In this document: piece by piece, positions 25,667 to 34,002 of the stretch
Position numbering within the stretch: the stretch's first letter is position 1
Layout of the letters: each line of letters opens with the position of its first letter
NCBI RefSeq assembly: GCF_900129965.1
Contig: NZ_FQXM01000005.1
Span: forward strand, 62,001-126,000
Length of the DNA: 64,000 nucleotides
Source: Clostridium grantii DSM 8605
GTDB lineage: Bacteria; Bacillota; Clostridia; Clostridiales; Clostridiaceae
Direction: 5' to 3'
Program-made: the position numbers and the translations under genes
The notes under the pieces: generated by a model
Database searches by the model: none
What the model was told of the DNA's origin: nothing
What the model saw: only the letters and a program-made list of their open reading frames with translations

Positions 25667-25770
25667 TATAGGTATCCCAGTTCAACTATTAATTTATACG
25701 TGTCTAAAACTCCTAGAAACATGGAGAATTTGTACAAGTATAAATTAAGTTTCACAGTGGGATTCCTATA
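25667..25770. repeat. Palindromic repeat element, copy 1 (104 bp)
   Basis: This copy shares most of its sequence with 61488-61592. Its ends are TATAGG-t-ATCCCA and TGGGAT-t-CCTATA. An internal loop follows, then the perfect inner arms TTAATTTATAC / GTATAAATTAA, then a terminal hairpin AAAACTCC ... GGAGAATTT with loop TAGAAACAT. Against the other copy, the outer stem has C-G where that copy has A-T, and the apical stem differs on both sides while still pairing. It carries no coding capacity. It is either a small hairpin-type mobile element (MITE-like, TA ends) or a structured RNA. Confidence 0.8.
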
Positions 25771-25813
25771 AAATATGCTATTATTTATTTAAACATATAG
25801 AAAGGTGGACATT

Positions 25814-27508
25814 ATGAAATTTACAGAAATGCAATACAAAAGACCAGATATGAAAGAGTTAGAAATAAAGTTTACTGATTTATTAAACAGATTTAATAAT
25901 TGTGACATTTTTCAACTTGCAAATTCAATTATGGAAGAAATCAATACTTTAAGAACTGAAATGGAGTCAATGGCTGAGTTAGTAGCCATTCGTCATACTA
26001 TTGACACTGAAGATGACTTTTATGAAAAAGAACAGGATTTTATTGATGAAAATATGCCTATATATCAAGGGTTAATAACAAAATATTATGAAGCTCTTAT
26101 AAATTCAAAATTCAAAGATGAATTAAAAGAAAAATGGGGAAATCAACTTTTTAGTATAGCTGCTTTAAATATTAAAACTTTTTCACCAGAAATAATTGAA
26201 GATCTACAAATTGAGAATAAATTATCTAGTGAATATACAAAATTACTAGCTTCTGCAAAAATAATGTTTGAAGGAGAAGAAAGAACATTATCTCAATTAA
26301 CTCCCTTCACTTTGTCTACAGAAAGACATATAAGAAAAGAAGCTAATAAAGCTAAATATGATTTCTTTGCTGGAAATGAAAAAAAATTAGATGAGATTTA
26401 TGATGGCCTTGTAAAAGTAAGAACTAAAATTGCTAAAAAATTGGGCTATGAGAATTTTGTGCAACTTGGATATGATCGTATGCTTCGTACAGATTATAAT
26501 GCTGAAATGGTTGCTAATTACAGAAAGCAAGTTGAGGAATATATTGTTCCTATTGCTTCTAAATTAAGAAAAAATCAATGTGATATTTTGGGCTTAGATC
26601 ATTTATACTATTACGATGAAGATATAAGCTTTAAAAATGGAAATGCAAAACCTCATGGAAATCCAGAGTGGATAGTTAATCAAGGTAAAAAGATGTATGA
26701 GGAATTATCAAAAGAAACTGGAGAATTTTTCAATTTCATGATTGATAATGAACTTATAGATTTGGAAAGTAAAAAGGGAAAAGCTGGTGGTGGTTATTGT
26801 ACATTTATAGGGAAATACAAAGCACCATTTATATTTTCAAACTTTAATGGAACTTCAGGGGATGTAGATGTACTAACACATGAAGCAGGGCACGCATTTC
26901 AAGCTTATTGCAGCAGAAATTATGCAATACCTGAGTATAATTTTCCTACTTATGAGGCTGCTGAAATTCATTCTATGAGTATGGAATTTTTAACTTGGCC
27001 ATGGATGAATTTATTTTTTGAAGAGGAAGAATTAAAATATAAATATCAGCATTTAAGTGCATCACTTTTATTTTTACCTTATGGAGTAACTGTTGATGAA
27101 TTCCAACATTTTGTTTATAAAAATCCTGAAGCTACACCAGATGAAAGAAAAACAGCTTGGAGAGAAATCGAAAAGAAATATTTACCACATAGAGATTACG
27201 AAGAAAATGACTTTTTAGAAAAAGGAACTTATTGGTATAAACAAGGACATATTTTTAGTGATCCTTTCTATTATATAGATTATACGTTAGCTCAAGTTTG
27301 TGCTTTTCAATTCTGGAAAAAAGCTAATAATGATAGAGAAAGCACTTGGAAAGATTATATGAATCTTTGTTTAGCTGGCGGAAGTAAATCCTTTTTGGAT
27401 TTAGTGGAACTAGCCAACTTAAAATCTCCCTTTAACGATGGTGCGGTACAGTCAGTTACAGGGGATATTGAAAATTGGCTTAAGGGTGTTGATGTTACAA
27501 AATTCTAA
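25814..27508 (+). CDS. pepF: M3-family oligoendopeptidase (PepF-like)
   Basis: The 564-residue zinc metallopeptidase has the M3 motif HEAGH (His356, Glu357, His360), with a further Glu ligand in the downstream AEIHSMSMEF segment. An N-terminal helical half precedes the catalytic half (FIGKYKAPFIFSNFNGTSGDVDVLTHE). It hydrolyses short peptides in the cytoplasm. ATG 25814 is chosen because AAAGGTGG lies 5 nt before it; a GTG at 25805 overlaps that site. The length fits the M3 oligoendopeptidase subgroup. It is monocistronic, followed by a terminator. Confidence 0.95.
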   Translation: MKFTEMQYKRPDMKELEIKFTDLLNRFNNCDIFQLANSIMEEINTLRTEMESMAELVAIRHTIDTEDDFYEKEQDFIDENMPIYQGLITKYYEALINSKFKDELKEKWGNQLFSIAALNIKTFSPEIIEDLQIENKLSSEYTKLLASAKIMFEGEERTLSQLTPFTLSTERHIRKEANKAKYDFFAGNEKKLDEIYDGLVKVRTKIAKKLGYENFVQLGYDRMLRTDYNAEMVANYRKQVEEYIVPIASKLRKNQCDILGLDHLYYYDEDISFKNGNAKPHGNPEWIVNQGKKMYEELSKETGEFFNFMIDNELIDLESKKGKAGGGYCTFIGKYKAPFIFSNFNGTSGDVDVLTHEAGHAFQAYCSRNYAIPEYNFPTYEAAEIHSMSMEFLTWPWMNLFFEEEELKYKYQHLSASLLFLPYGVTVDEFQHFVYKNPEATPDERKTAWREIEKKYLPHRDYEENDFLEKGTYWYKQGHIFSDPFYYIDYTLAQVCAFQFWKKANNDRESTWKDYMNLCLAGGSKSFLDLVELANLKSPFNDGAVQSVTGDIENWLKGVDVTKF

Positions 27509-27538
27509 TAAAACAGAAATTTTTATTTAATAATTTAG

Positions 27539-27560
27539 AGAAGCCAAAATTGGCTTCTTT
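27539..27560 (+). terminator. Terminator after the oligoendopeptidase gene
   Basis: AGAAGCCA / TGGCTTCT hairpin with a 4-nt loop, followed by TT. Confidence 0.75.
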
Positions 27561-27668
27561 AAACTGTTTAAAAAAAGAATATAGTGTAAATATTATTAAT
27601 AAATTTGATATACTATTAGTAGGAAAGTTTTAATAATCAAAATACATAATAATTAAGGATGTGATTTG

Positions 27669-28229
27669 GTGAGTTCAGTAAAAGTTACAAAGGAACTTTT
27701 CATAGAAATACTTGAGGTGTTAGATGAAAAACTACAAGAAAATAAGTTGGAACTTATATTAAATATATATGGTGATACTGTGATGATGGCTTGTTTTGAT
27801 GCAAGACCTGCTACAAAAGATATAGATGCACTATTTGATATATCTCCACAAATAAATAATATATTAGTGGATATTGCTGAGACCTATGAGTTAGATAAAG
27901 ATTGGATAAATCAGGATATTAAAGAACCGTTGAAATATATGAAGAAAGAAAACTTAAAGGAAATATACAAATTTAAAAATCTTAAAGTTCTAGCACCAAG
28001 TGCTGAGCAGATGTTAGCTATGAAGATATTATCAGCTAGACCAGAACCATATAAGGATTTTGATGATGCAGAGTATTTAATTGAGTACCTTAAAATCGAA
28101 ACGTTAGAAGAAGTAATAAATATATTTAATAATTACATAGGGAGAAGGTATTTAGGTAATCGACAAAAAATATTTCTAAACTATGTTGGAAAGGATTTGA
28201 GAAAAGCATGGAAAGAATTTTCGATATAA
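27669..28229 (+). CDS. Nucleotidyltransferase-fold protein (DUF6036-like), first gene of a pair
   Basis: The 187-residue protein has a nucleotidyltransferase core: IYGDTVMMACFDARPATKDIDALF, with the metal-binding Asp51-x-Asp53 after a Gly-Asp turn in place of the usual Gly-Ser. The DID motif and following LAPSAEQMLAMKILSARP segment match the DUF6036/AbiEii-like group, found in toxin-antitoxin and defence pairs. GTG 27669 is preferred, about 7 nt after AAGGATG; a TTG one codon earlier is possible. The gene overlaps the next by 22 nt. The toxin role is inferred from fold and pairing only. Confidence 0.75.
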   Translation: MSSVKVTKELFIEILEVLDEKLQENKLELILNIYGDTVMMACFDARPATKDIDALFDISPQINNILVDIAETYELDKDWINQDIKEPLKYMKKENLKEIYKFKNLKVLAPSAEQMLAMKILSARPEPYKDFDDAEYLIEYLKIETLEEVINIFNNYIGRRYLGNRQKIFLNYVGKDLRKAWKEFSI

Positions 28230-28585
28230 TAAATTCTTCAGATTTTAACATAGAATTAACAAATTTACTTATCGATTTATATTCTAGTGATAATAAAAAA
28301 TATTTTAAGGATTTATTTTTTGATGAAAATGAAATAAATAATCTAAGTCAAAAACAAATTGATAAATTAACAAAAATTGCAGCCGTGATTGAATATATTG
28401 GAAATAGAAATGCAGATGTTCAGCTTTATAATTGGATATATTCAAAGAGATTAAAATTAGAACAACCATATACACCTGGCGTTGAATATGAAAGTATATC
28501 AAGACTAAAAAGAATATTTTCTGCGCCAAAGGAATTTTCTATTAGGAATGTATTCTTTGAAGAAAAAACTTTAAAACCAATGTAA
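28208..28585 (+). CDS. Partner protein of the nucleotidyltransferase, unknown function
   Basis: The 125-residue protein is mostly helical. Its C-terminal half has a spaced pattern (NWIYSKRLKLEQPY, FSAPKEFSIRNVFF) like the small proteins often encoded beside nucleotidyltransferases of this type. The 22-nt overlap with the upstream gene means obligatory co-expression. It could be an antitoxin or accessory factor. No DNA-binding motif is evident. Confidence 0.65.
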   Translation: MERIFDIINSSDFNIELTNLLIDLYSSDNKKYFKDLFFDENEINNLSQKQIDKLTKIAAVIEYIGNRNADVQLYNWIYSKRLKLEQPYTPGVEYESISRLKRIFSAPKEFSIRNVFFEEKTLKPM

Positions 28586-28629
28586 TAAATTGATAACGTT
28601 ATACCTTTGGGTAAAAATAGTAAAATAAC

Positions 28630-28667
28630 AGCGTGTTTCTTTTAAGAAAGAGACATGCTTTTTTTTA
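28630..28667 (+). terminator. Terminator after the nucleotidyltransferase pair
   Basis: AGCGTGTTTCT pairs with AGAGACATGCT (G-U pairs included), then eight T. Confidence 0.85.
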
Positions 28668-28687
28668 TTGTATAGGAATTTATAATA

Positions 28688-28732
28688 TTAAGGAAATCTT
28701 AAGATTTATATAAGCGATTTGTTAAGATTTAG
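28688..28732 (+). promoter_or_regulatory. Array of four TTAAG-type direct repeats at about 11-bp spacing
   Basis: TTAAGG (28688), TTAAGATTTA (28699), ATAAGCGATT (28710) and TTAAGATTTA (28722) are head-to-tail at 11, 11 and 12 bp, upstream of the two-component genes. The layout is typical of OmpR-family sites and suggests self-regulation. A TATAAT lies at 28772-28777. Confidence 0.6.
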
Positions 28733-28777
28733 TTGATACCATTAATTTAAAGTAAAAAATAAAGGATGTGGTATAAT

Positions 28778-28813
28778 ATGTATAAATTAATAGGTGGAGG
28801 GGATACTTCTTGA
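28778..28813 (+). other. Possible 11-codon leader ORF overlapping the response-regulator start
   Basis: ATG at 28778 reads MYKLIGGGDTS and stops at TGA 28811-28813, sharing TTGA with the TTG start of the next gene. AAAGGATG lies upstream. However, the ATG directly follows TATAAT, which may instead be the -10, in which case this is not translated. Confidence 0.25.
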
Positions 28814-29496
28814 CGATACTAGTTTGTGATGATGATATAGAAATAGTAGAAGCTATAAAAATTTATTTGAATAATGAAGGGTACAAAGTATTGAAGGCTT
28901 TTGATGGTATAGAAGCATTAGAGGTATTAAAAGTAAATGAAATACATCTTATTATAATGGACGTGATGATGCCTAAAATGGATGGACTCCGAGCTGTTAT
29001 GAAAATAAGAGAAAACAATAATATACCAGTGATTATGCTTTCAGCAAAAACTGAGGATACAGATAAAATAATGGGATTAAATATGGGAGCCGATGATTAT
29101 ATAGCTAAGCCATTCAGTCCTTTAGAATTAATTGCAAGGGTGAAATCTCAGCTAAGAAGATATACAACATTAGGAAGCATTGAAACAAAAATTAATGTTT
29201 ATAAAACAGGTGGACTTGTAGTGGATGATGAAAGTAAGATTATAACCGTTGATGGAGAAGAAGTTCAACTTACTCCTGTTCAATATAAGATTTTATTATT
29301 ATTGATTGCAAATGCTGGAAAGGTATACTCCATTGATGAAATATATGAGAAGGTGTGGAATGAAACTTCTTTTAGTCCTGAAAATACTGTGGCAGTACAT
29401 ATAAGAAAAATAAGAGAGAAGATTGAAATAAATCCTAAAGAACCAAAATATTTAAAGGTGGTGTGGGGAATTGGATACAAGGTGGAAAAAATATAG
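28810..29496 (+). CDS. OmpR-family response regulator (VanR-like)
   Basis: The 228-residue protein has a receiver domain with acidic Asp7/Asp8, phosphoacceptor Asp51 (IIMDVMMP), LSAKTED and AKPFSPLEL. A winged-helix domain (about 130-226) follows, with LTPVQYKILLLL and NTVAVHIRKIREKI. It resembles VanR and its many relatives, so the target need not be glycopeptide resistance; no van genes are near. TTG 28810 is the start that fits the GGAGGGG site. Its end overlaps the kinase start by 26 nt. Confidence 0.93.
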   Translation: MTILVCDDDIEIVEAIKIYLNNEGYKVLKAFDGIEALEVLKVNEIHLIIMDVMMPKMDGLRAVMKIRENNNIPVIMLSAKTEDTDKIMGLNMGADDYIAKPFSPLELIARVKSQLRRYTTLGSIETKINVYKTGGLVVDDESKIITVDGEEVQLTPVQYKILLLLIANAGKVYSIDEIYEKVWNETSFSPENTVAVHIRKIREKIEINPKEPKYLKVVWGIGYKVEKI

Positions 29497-31579
29497 TCAT
29501 TCAATGAAAACAAAAAGTATTGTTTTTATAGTTATGATAGCCTGCTTTACTGGAATAATCACATTATGTGTAAAAATTGATGAATATCATGAAGCTGAAG
29601 TTGATATTGTTTTTGAAGATAGTTATTTTAAAAGTGATGAATATACTTATGAAAGTGGAGATGTTGTATCAAGCTTAGCAATGCTAATAGAAAAATATAA
29701 AAGTGAAGGATACATTTTGAGTGGACAAAGCATTGATAAATCAGAAGTTGAACAAGCAGAAGATGGATTATATTCAGAATTTCAATGGAATTCTAAATAC
29801 TTTAATCCTAATTTGACTAATGCAGAAAATCATGAGAAATTCAAAGAGGTTTATGCTTATGAACTTTCTCAGATTAAAAAAGATACTATACAAAATGATT
29901 TGGAACAATATGAAATTACGCTAAAAGTTTTGGAAGGTTATAAAGATGTTATCTATTACGCTAGTGATGGAGAGGTAGAATTTACTAATAGTTTGAACAA
30001 AACTAAAGACTATTTTAAAACTTTTTCTTCTTTTATGGTATTTGATGAAGAAGGAGATGAGGTATATCCAAAGGAAATTGAGTATAGCAAAAATTATTGG
30101 ATAATATCCCCAAATAGTAATATGGAGAATAGGGTAGGGGAAAAAATATATATTGCTTATGATGATGATTATTTAAATTCAAATATAAAAGAATGGAAGG
30201 AAGCTAAAGAAAGTATTACTAAAAGTTTATTTGTACTAGCTTTATTGTTCATAGGATTTTTAGTATCTTTTATATATTTAATAATAGTTGTGGGAAGAAA
30301 ATTCTTTAAGGATAAAGAGCTACATTTAAATTTAGTTGATAAAATATATAGTGATATAAATTTGGAAATATGTTTTGGACTTATAATTCTATGGCTTTTG
30401 TCAGTATCATTTTTCTTTGATTCCTATAAAGTTGATATTTATAGAATAATGATTCCAATAACTACATTTATAGCTACTTTAGGATTTATTTTAATTCTAT
30501 CATTGGTTAAGAAATTTAAAAACAAGACTTTATTGAAACACACATTAATATTTACTTTTTACCATAAAGTATTTCAATCTATAAAATCTATATATGATAG
30601 TGGAAGTGTTGGTTCCAAGATTCTTTTGATTGTAATAGGGTATCCCATATTAGTAAGTTTAACCTTTTTCATTTATCCACTAACCTTTTTGATTTATCCA
30701 CTAACCATAGCCTTTGTATCTTGGTTGGCTTTAAAGCAAGTTAATAAATTTAATGAGATAAAAGAAGGGGTAGAAAAAATAAAGAATGGAGATATTCATT
30801 ATATTTTAGATACAAAAGGAAAGGGAGAACTTGCAATACTCGCTACTAATATTAATGAAATCAGCAATGGATTAAAAGAAGCGGTGGACAATGAGCTTAA
30901 AAGTGAAAGATTAAAAACAGAATTAATCACTAATGTTTCCCACGATATAAGAACTCCATTAACCTCTATTATTACTTATGTTGATTTATTAAAAATAGAA
31001 AAAGACCAATCAAAATCAGAAGAATATATAGAAATTATAAGTCAGAAATCTCAAAGATTAAAAGATTTAACAGATGATTTATTTGAGGCATCAAAAGCTT
31101 CTAGTGGAAGTATTCCAGTAAACTATGAAAAAATAGATATTATTTCTTTGATTAAACAGGGACTAGGAGAACTTAACGATAAAATAGAAAAGAAGGAATT
31201 AAAGTTTAAAATAAATGAGCCTAAAGAAAAATTATTTATTGAAGGAGACGGAAAACTACTATGGAGAGCCATAGAAAATTTATTGTCAAATATATTTAAA
31301 TACGCTGAAAGCGGGTCTAGGGTTTATTTAGATGTTGAAGATTTAGAGAATGAAGTTAAATTTACAATTAAAAATATTTCTGCTTATGAATTAAACATAT
31401 CTACTGATGAACTTATGGAACGATTTAAACGTGGAGATGAATCTAGAAGTAGTCAAGGCAGTGGACTTGGATTATCTATAGCTAAAAGTTTGATTGATAT
31501 TCAAAAGGGAAATTTTGCTATAGAAATAGATGGGGACTTGTTTAAAGCTATTATAAAAATGCCAAAGCATAAAAAATAA
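29471..31579 (+). CDS. Membrane sensor histidine kinase
   Basis: The 702-residue protein has an N-terminal helix (about 15-32), an extracytoplasmic domain of about 220 residues rich in Glu and Tyr, a cluster of four or five helices (about 255-420), a HAMP-like linker and the kinase core. The H box is VSHDIRTPLTS (His491); the ATPase part has LLSNIFKYAESGS and GSGLGLSIAKSL. A local duplication is visible in the membrane part (FFIYPLTFLIYPLT). TTG 29471 follows AGGTGG at 9 nt and overlaps the regulator gene; an ATG at 29504 lacks a site. No effector gene follows in the operon. Confidence 0.92.
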   Translation: MDTRWKKYSHSMKTKSIVFIVMIACFTGIITLCVKIDEYHEAEVDIVFEDSYFKSDEYTYESGDVVSSLAMLIEKYKSEGYILSGQSIDKSEVEQAEDGLYSEFQWNSKYFNPNLTNAENHEKFKEVYAYELSQIKKDTIQNDLEQYEITLKVLEGYKDVIYYASDGEVEFTNSLNKTKDYFKTFSSFMVFDEEGDEVYPKEIEYSKNYWIISPNSNMENRVGEKIYIAYDDDYLNSNIKEWKEAKESITKSLFVLALLFIGFLVSFIYLIIVVGRKFFKDKELHLNLVDKIYSDINLEICFGLIILWLLSVSFFFDSYKVDIYRIMIPITTFIATLGFILILSLVKKFKNKTLLKHTLIFTFYHKVFQSIKSIYDSGSVGSKILLIVIGYPILVSLTFFIYPLTFLIYPLTIAFVSWLALKQVNKFNEIKEGVEKIKNGDIHYILDTKGKGELAILATNINEISNGLKEAVDNELKSERLKTELITNVSHDIRTPLTSIITYVDLLKIEKDQSKSEEYIEIISQKSQRLKDLTDDLFEASKASSGSIPVNYEKIDIISLIKQGLGELNDKIEKKELKFKINEPKEKLFIEGDGKLLWRAIENLLSNIFKYAESGSRVYLDVEDLENEVKFTIKNISAYELNISTDELMERFKRGDESRSSQGSGLGLSIAKSLIDIQKGNFAIEIDGDLFKAIIKMPKHKK

Positions 31580-31589
31580 TAAATATAAA

Positions 31590-31638
31590 GAAACTCCTTG
31601 AATTATTTAATATATTCCAAATAATTCAAGGGGTTTTT
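31590..31638. terminator. Bidirectional terminator between kinase and CobW-like genes
   Basis: AACTCCTTGAATTATTT pairs with AAATAATTCAAGGGGTT around a 10-nt loop, with T-rich flanks. It serves both convergent genes. Confidence 0.85.
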
Positions 31639-32593
31639 ATAAAGCTAATAATTCGCTAAGTTTATTTTTGTTTAAATTCTCACCAATTATAACAATTTTG
31701 CCAGTATCAAAATAAGTGGAATCTATTATATTAAATTCACCAGGAACATAATCAAATTGTATCCATTTATTTTCTGAAACTTGAACAATACCTTTAGCTC
31801 TAATTATAAAGCCACAGTGATTTTCTTTATTAAAACCATAAAATAATTCTTCTAAATATTTTTCAGAAAAAAACTTGGAAGTTTTAATGCTTAAGCTATC
31901 AAAAATGTCCGAAGCTTTTATAGGTTTTGAAGTAGAAATTGAGTTTATTTTACTAGATTTAGATAGTCTAGGATTACTAAATAATAAATCTTCTGAAATA
32001 TTTTCACACATTCGAAGAATTAAATCGCCCTCAATATGATTCCATGGAGAGGTTATAAGATTAGCTTTGGAATTTAATTCTTTAATAGAGAGAGCAAATC
32101 TTTCCAAGTTTTCTTTGGAAAAATTTTGCGCCCTGCTGAAAATAAGAGTTTTTGCATAAATAATTTGATTTTTATAAAAGTTACCAAAAGTGTTTAAATA
32201 CAATCCATGTTTTTCGGGATTTATAACTGTAAGTATCATATTTACAGTTATTTTATCTTTTATAGATTCATTTTCTAAGATTTTTAAAATATCAGATAAC
32301 TTTGCAACACCAGTGGGTTCAATGATTATTCTATCAGGATTATAAACGTCAATCACTTCAAGCAAAGCTTTTTTAAAATTATTCTTAAAAGAGCAACAAA
32401 TACATCCAGAAGTCATTTCTTTAACTTGAACATTATTTTCTAGAAAGGAATTACCATCTATCCCAATTTCTCCGAATTCATTTTCAATAATCACTATTTT
32501 TTCGGAACCAAGAGCGTCTTTTATTAACTTTTTTATAAGCATAGTTTTACCTACACCTAAAAAACCTGATATTATATCTACTTTAGTTTTCAA
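31637..32593 (-). CDS. CobW/G3E-family GTPase
   Basis: The 318-residue protein has P-loop GFLGVGKT (10-17), ENEFGEIGID and metal-binding CICC (64-67) in the G3E arrangement, then IEPTGVA. The C-terminal CobW domain has HCGFIIRAKGIVQV. G3E GTPases load metals (Zn, Co, Ni) into client proteins. It lies 31 nt downstream of a zinc-dependent UROD/MtaA-type gene in the same direction, so that methyltransferase is a likely client; this is inference. The ribosome site is TAGGTG, close to the ATG. Confidence 0.9.
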   Translation of the reverse strand: MKTKVDIISGFLGVGKTMLIKKLIKDALGSEKIVIIENEFGEIGIDGNSFLENNVQVKEMTSGCICCSFKNNFKKALLEVIDVYNPDRIIIEPTGVAKLSDILKILENESIKDKITVNMILTVINPEKHGLYLNTFGNFYKNQIIYAKTLIFSRAQNFSKENLERFALSIKELNSKANLITSPWNHIEGDLILRMCENISEDLLFSNPRLSKSSKINSISTSKPIKASDIFDSLSIKTSKFFSEKYLEELFYGFNKENHCGFIIRAKGIVQVSENKWIQFDYVPGEFNIIDSTYFDTGKIVIIGENLNKNKLSELLAL

Positions 32594-32624
32594 ATAAAAA
32601 CACCTACTTTATAATAGCATTTGA

Positions 32625-33662
32625 TTAATATTTTCCGTACTCTAGTCCAGTATTTATTATAACTTTGGCTTTTTCAAAACCTAAAGTTGAAGGATATTCA
32701 CAACCAGTAGATAAAATAAAACCACCATCCTTTTTAAATACATCAATTTGTTTTTTTGTTTCTTCTACCACTTCATTTAATGAAGCAGATACAAGCCAAC
32801 CTGGATCAAGGCATCCAATTAATGTAGTTTTATCTCCATATTTCTCTTTAGTTTCTTCATAGCTAATACAATCATCTGGTGTATGAAGAAAGGAAATAGC
32901 TTCAGGCTTCATTCTATTTATTTGAGCATCAAAATAAATTCCATCACCACAATTATGAATCATAACCATACGACCTTCATCATGAACTAATTTAGCAAGT
33001 TCCTCCATAGCTTCACCCTCAAAATCATCCCACATTTGTTTACTTAAGATAGATTGAGACGCAAATAAAGTGTCAAACATAATAGCATGTACTCCAGTTT
33101 CCATTAAGGCTTTACAATATTCTATTAAGGTCTTTGTAATCTCTGCTACACATTCTTTTACAGCTTCAGGCTCAAGAATTAAATCCATAAACATCTCTGA
33201 TTGGCCTCTAAGCATACTTGCTATTCCAAGAGGCCCAAAAACAAAAGCTACTACTGGAACTTCATTTCCTTTTGCTTTTACTAATAAATCACACAATTTA
33301 ATATGTTCACTCATTCTAGGTGTTTCTCTAGGATTAATTTGCTTTATTTTTCTGTAATCTTCTACGCTTTTTATAACTCTATTGTTATGGTCAGGACATG
33401 CAGCATCATCTTCGAAATATAATAAGTCCTGTCCCCAATCGGCTGCTTCTACAGATAAATCAACTAAAGAGCAAATTACATCTAGGCCTAATTCCTCTGT
33501 TGTTTTAATTATAGATTCAGCACATAATTCAGTATTTTTAGTCCATTTTTCATAATCTATTCCTATAATATCTCTTGAAACACTATTTAGAAGTGGATAA
33601 ACAGGTATTCTATCTGCCTCTTTATGTTGTAAAGCTAAACTAACACGCTCTAATGAATTCAT
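32625..33662 (-). CDS. Uroporphyrinogen decarboxylase-family methyltransferase (MtaA/CmuA-like)
   Basis: The 345-residue TIM barrel begins NSLERVSLALQHKEADRIPV, typical of the UROD superfamily outside heme synthesis. The zinc ligands of corrinoid-dependent methyltransferases are present: His236-x-Cys238 (IHNCGDG) and Cys321 (TGCEYPS). It probably moves a methyl group between a corrinoid protein and a thiol or folate. No corrinoid-binding protein gene is adjacent. GGAG lies before the ATG. It leads a two-gene operon with the CobW-like GTPase. A wrecked regulator lies divergently upstream. Confidence 0.85.
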   Translation of the reverse strand: MNSLERVSLALQHKEADRIPVYPLLNSVSRDIIGIDYEKWTKNTELCAESIIKTTEELGLDVICSLVDLSVEAADWGQDLLYFEDDAACPDHNNRVIKSVEDYRKIKQINPRETPRMSEHIKLCDLLVKAKGNEVPVVAFVFGPLGIASMLRGQSEMFMDLILEPEAVKECVAEITKTLIEYCKALMETGVHAIMFDTLFASQSILSKQMWDDFEGEAMEELAKLVHDEGRMVMIHNCGDGIYFDAQINRMKPEAISFLHTPDDCISYEETKEKYGDKTTLIGCLDPGWLVSASLNEVVEETKKQIDVFKKDGGFILSTGCEYPSTLGFEKAKVIINTGLEYGKY

Positions 33663-33769
33663 TTTAACTCCTCCAATGTAATCAATTATTTTTTGTTTCT
33701 CTTTATACTAATAATAGAATATTACTCAAGGTGGTTATATAAAAAAAACACTATTTTTTGTACTTTTTT

Positions 33770-33993
33770 ATTATCTTTATTGAAAATTATATAAAGAGTT
33801 TGGACAAACAAGAAAAAATTAAAATAAACTATCCAATAGAAAAAGAAAAGGAATTAATTCAATGTGTAAAATGCAAGAATATTGAGGGTGCTAATTGAGG
33901 GTGCTAATAGTATATTGAATGAAATTAGGCATATAGATGTTCCTAATTTGATTGGGTTTGAAGACCAAAGTTATTATTCAAAAACTCTTTATT
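33770..33993 (+). pseudogene. Remnant of an AraC-type (PocR-linked) transcriptional regulator
   Basis: The plus strand reads NYPIEKEKELIQCVK and then, after removal of one copy of a 13-bp tandem duplication (TTGAGGGTGCTAA at 33882-33894 and 33895-33907), EGANSILNEI in the same frame. These match the linker of AraC regulators with a PocR sensing domain. The frame then jumps straight to NLIGFEDQSYYSKT, the second helix-turn-helix of such regulators, so some 170 codons are deleted. The N-terminal sensor is also missing. The divergent methyltransferase operon was its likely target. Confidence 0.75.
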
Positions 33994-34002
33994 TTTGTTT
34001 AA

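Noticed and set aside
25667..25770. Reading the palindromic repeat as a second terminator of the cold-shock gene
   Set aside because: A complete terminator already precedes it; the element lacks a final T run and recurs elsewhere with conserved sequence.
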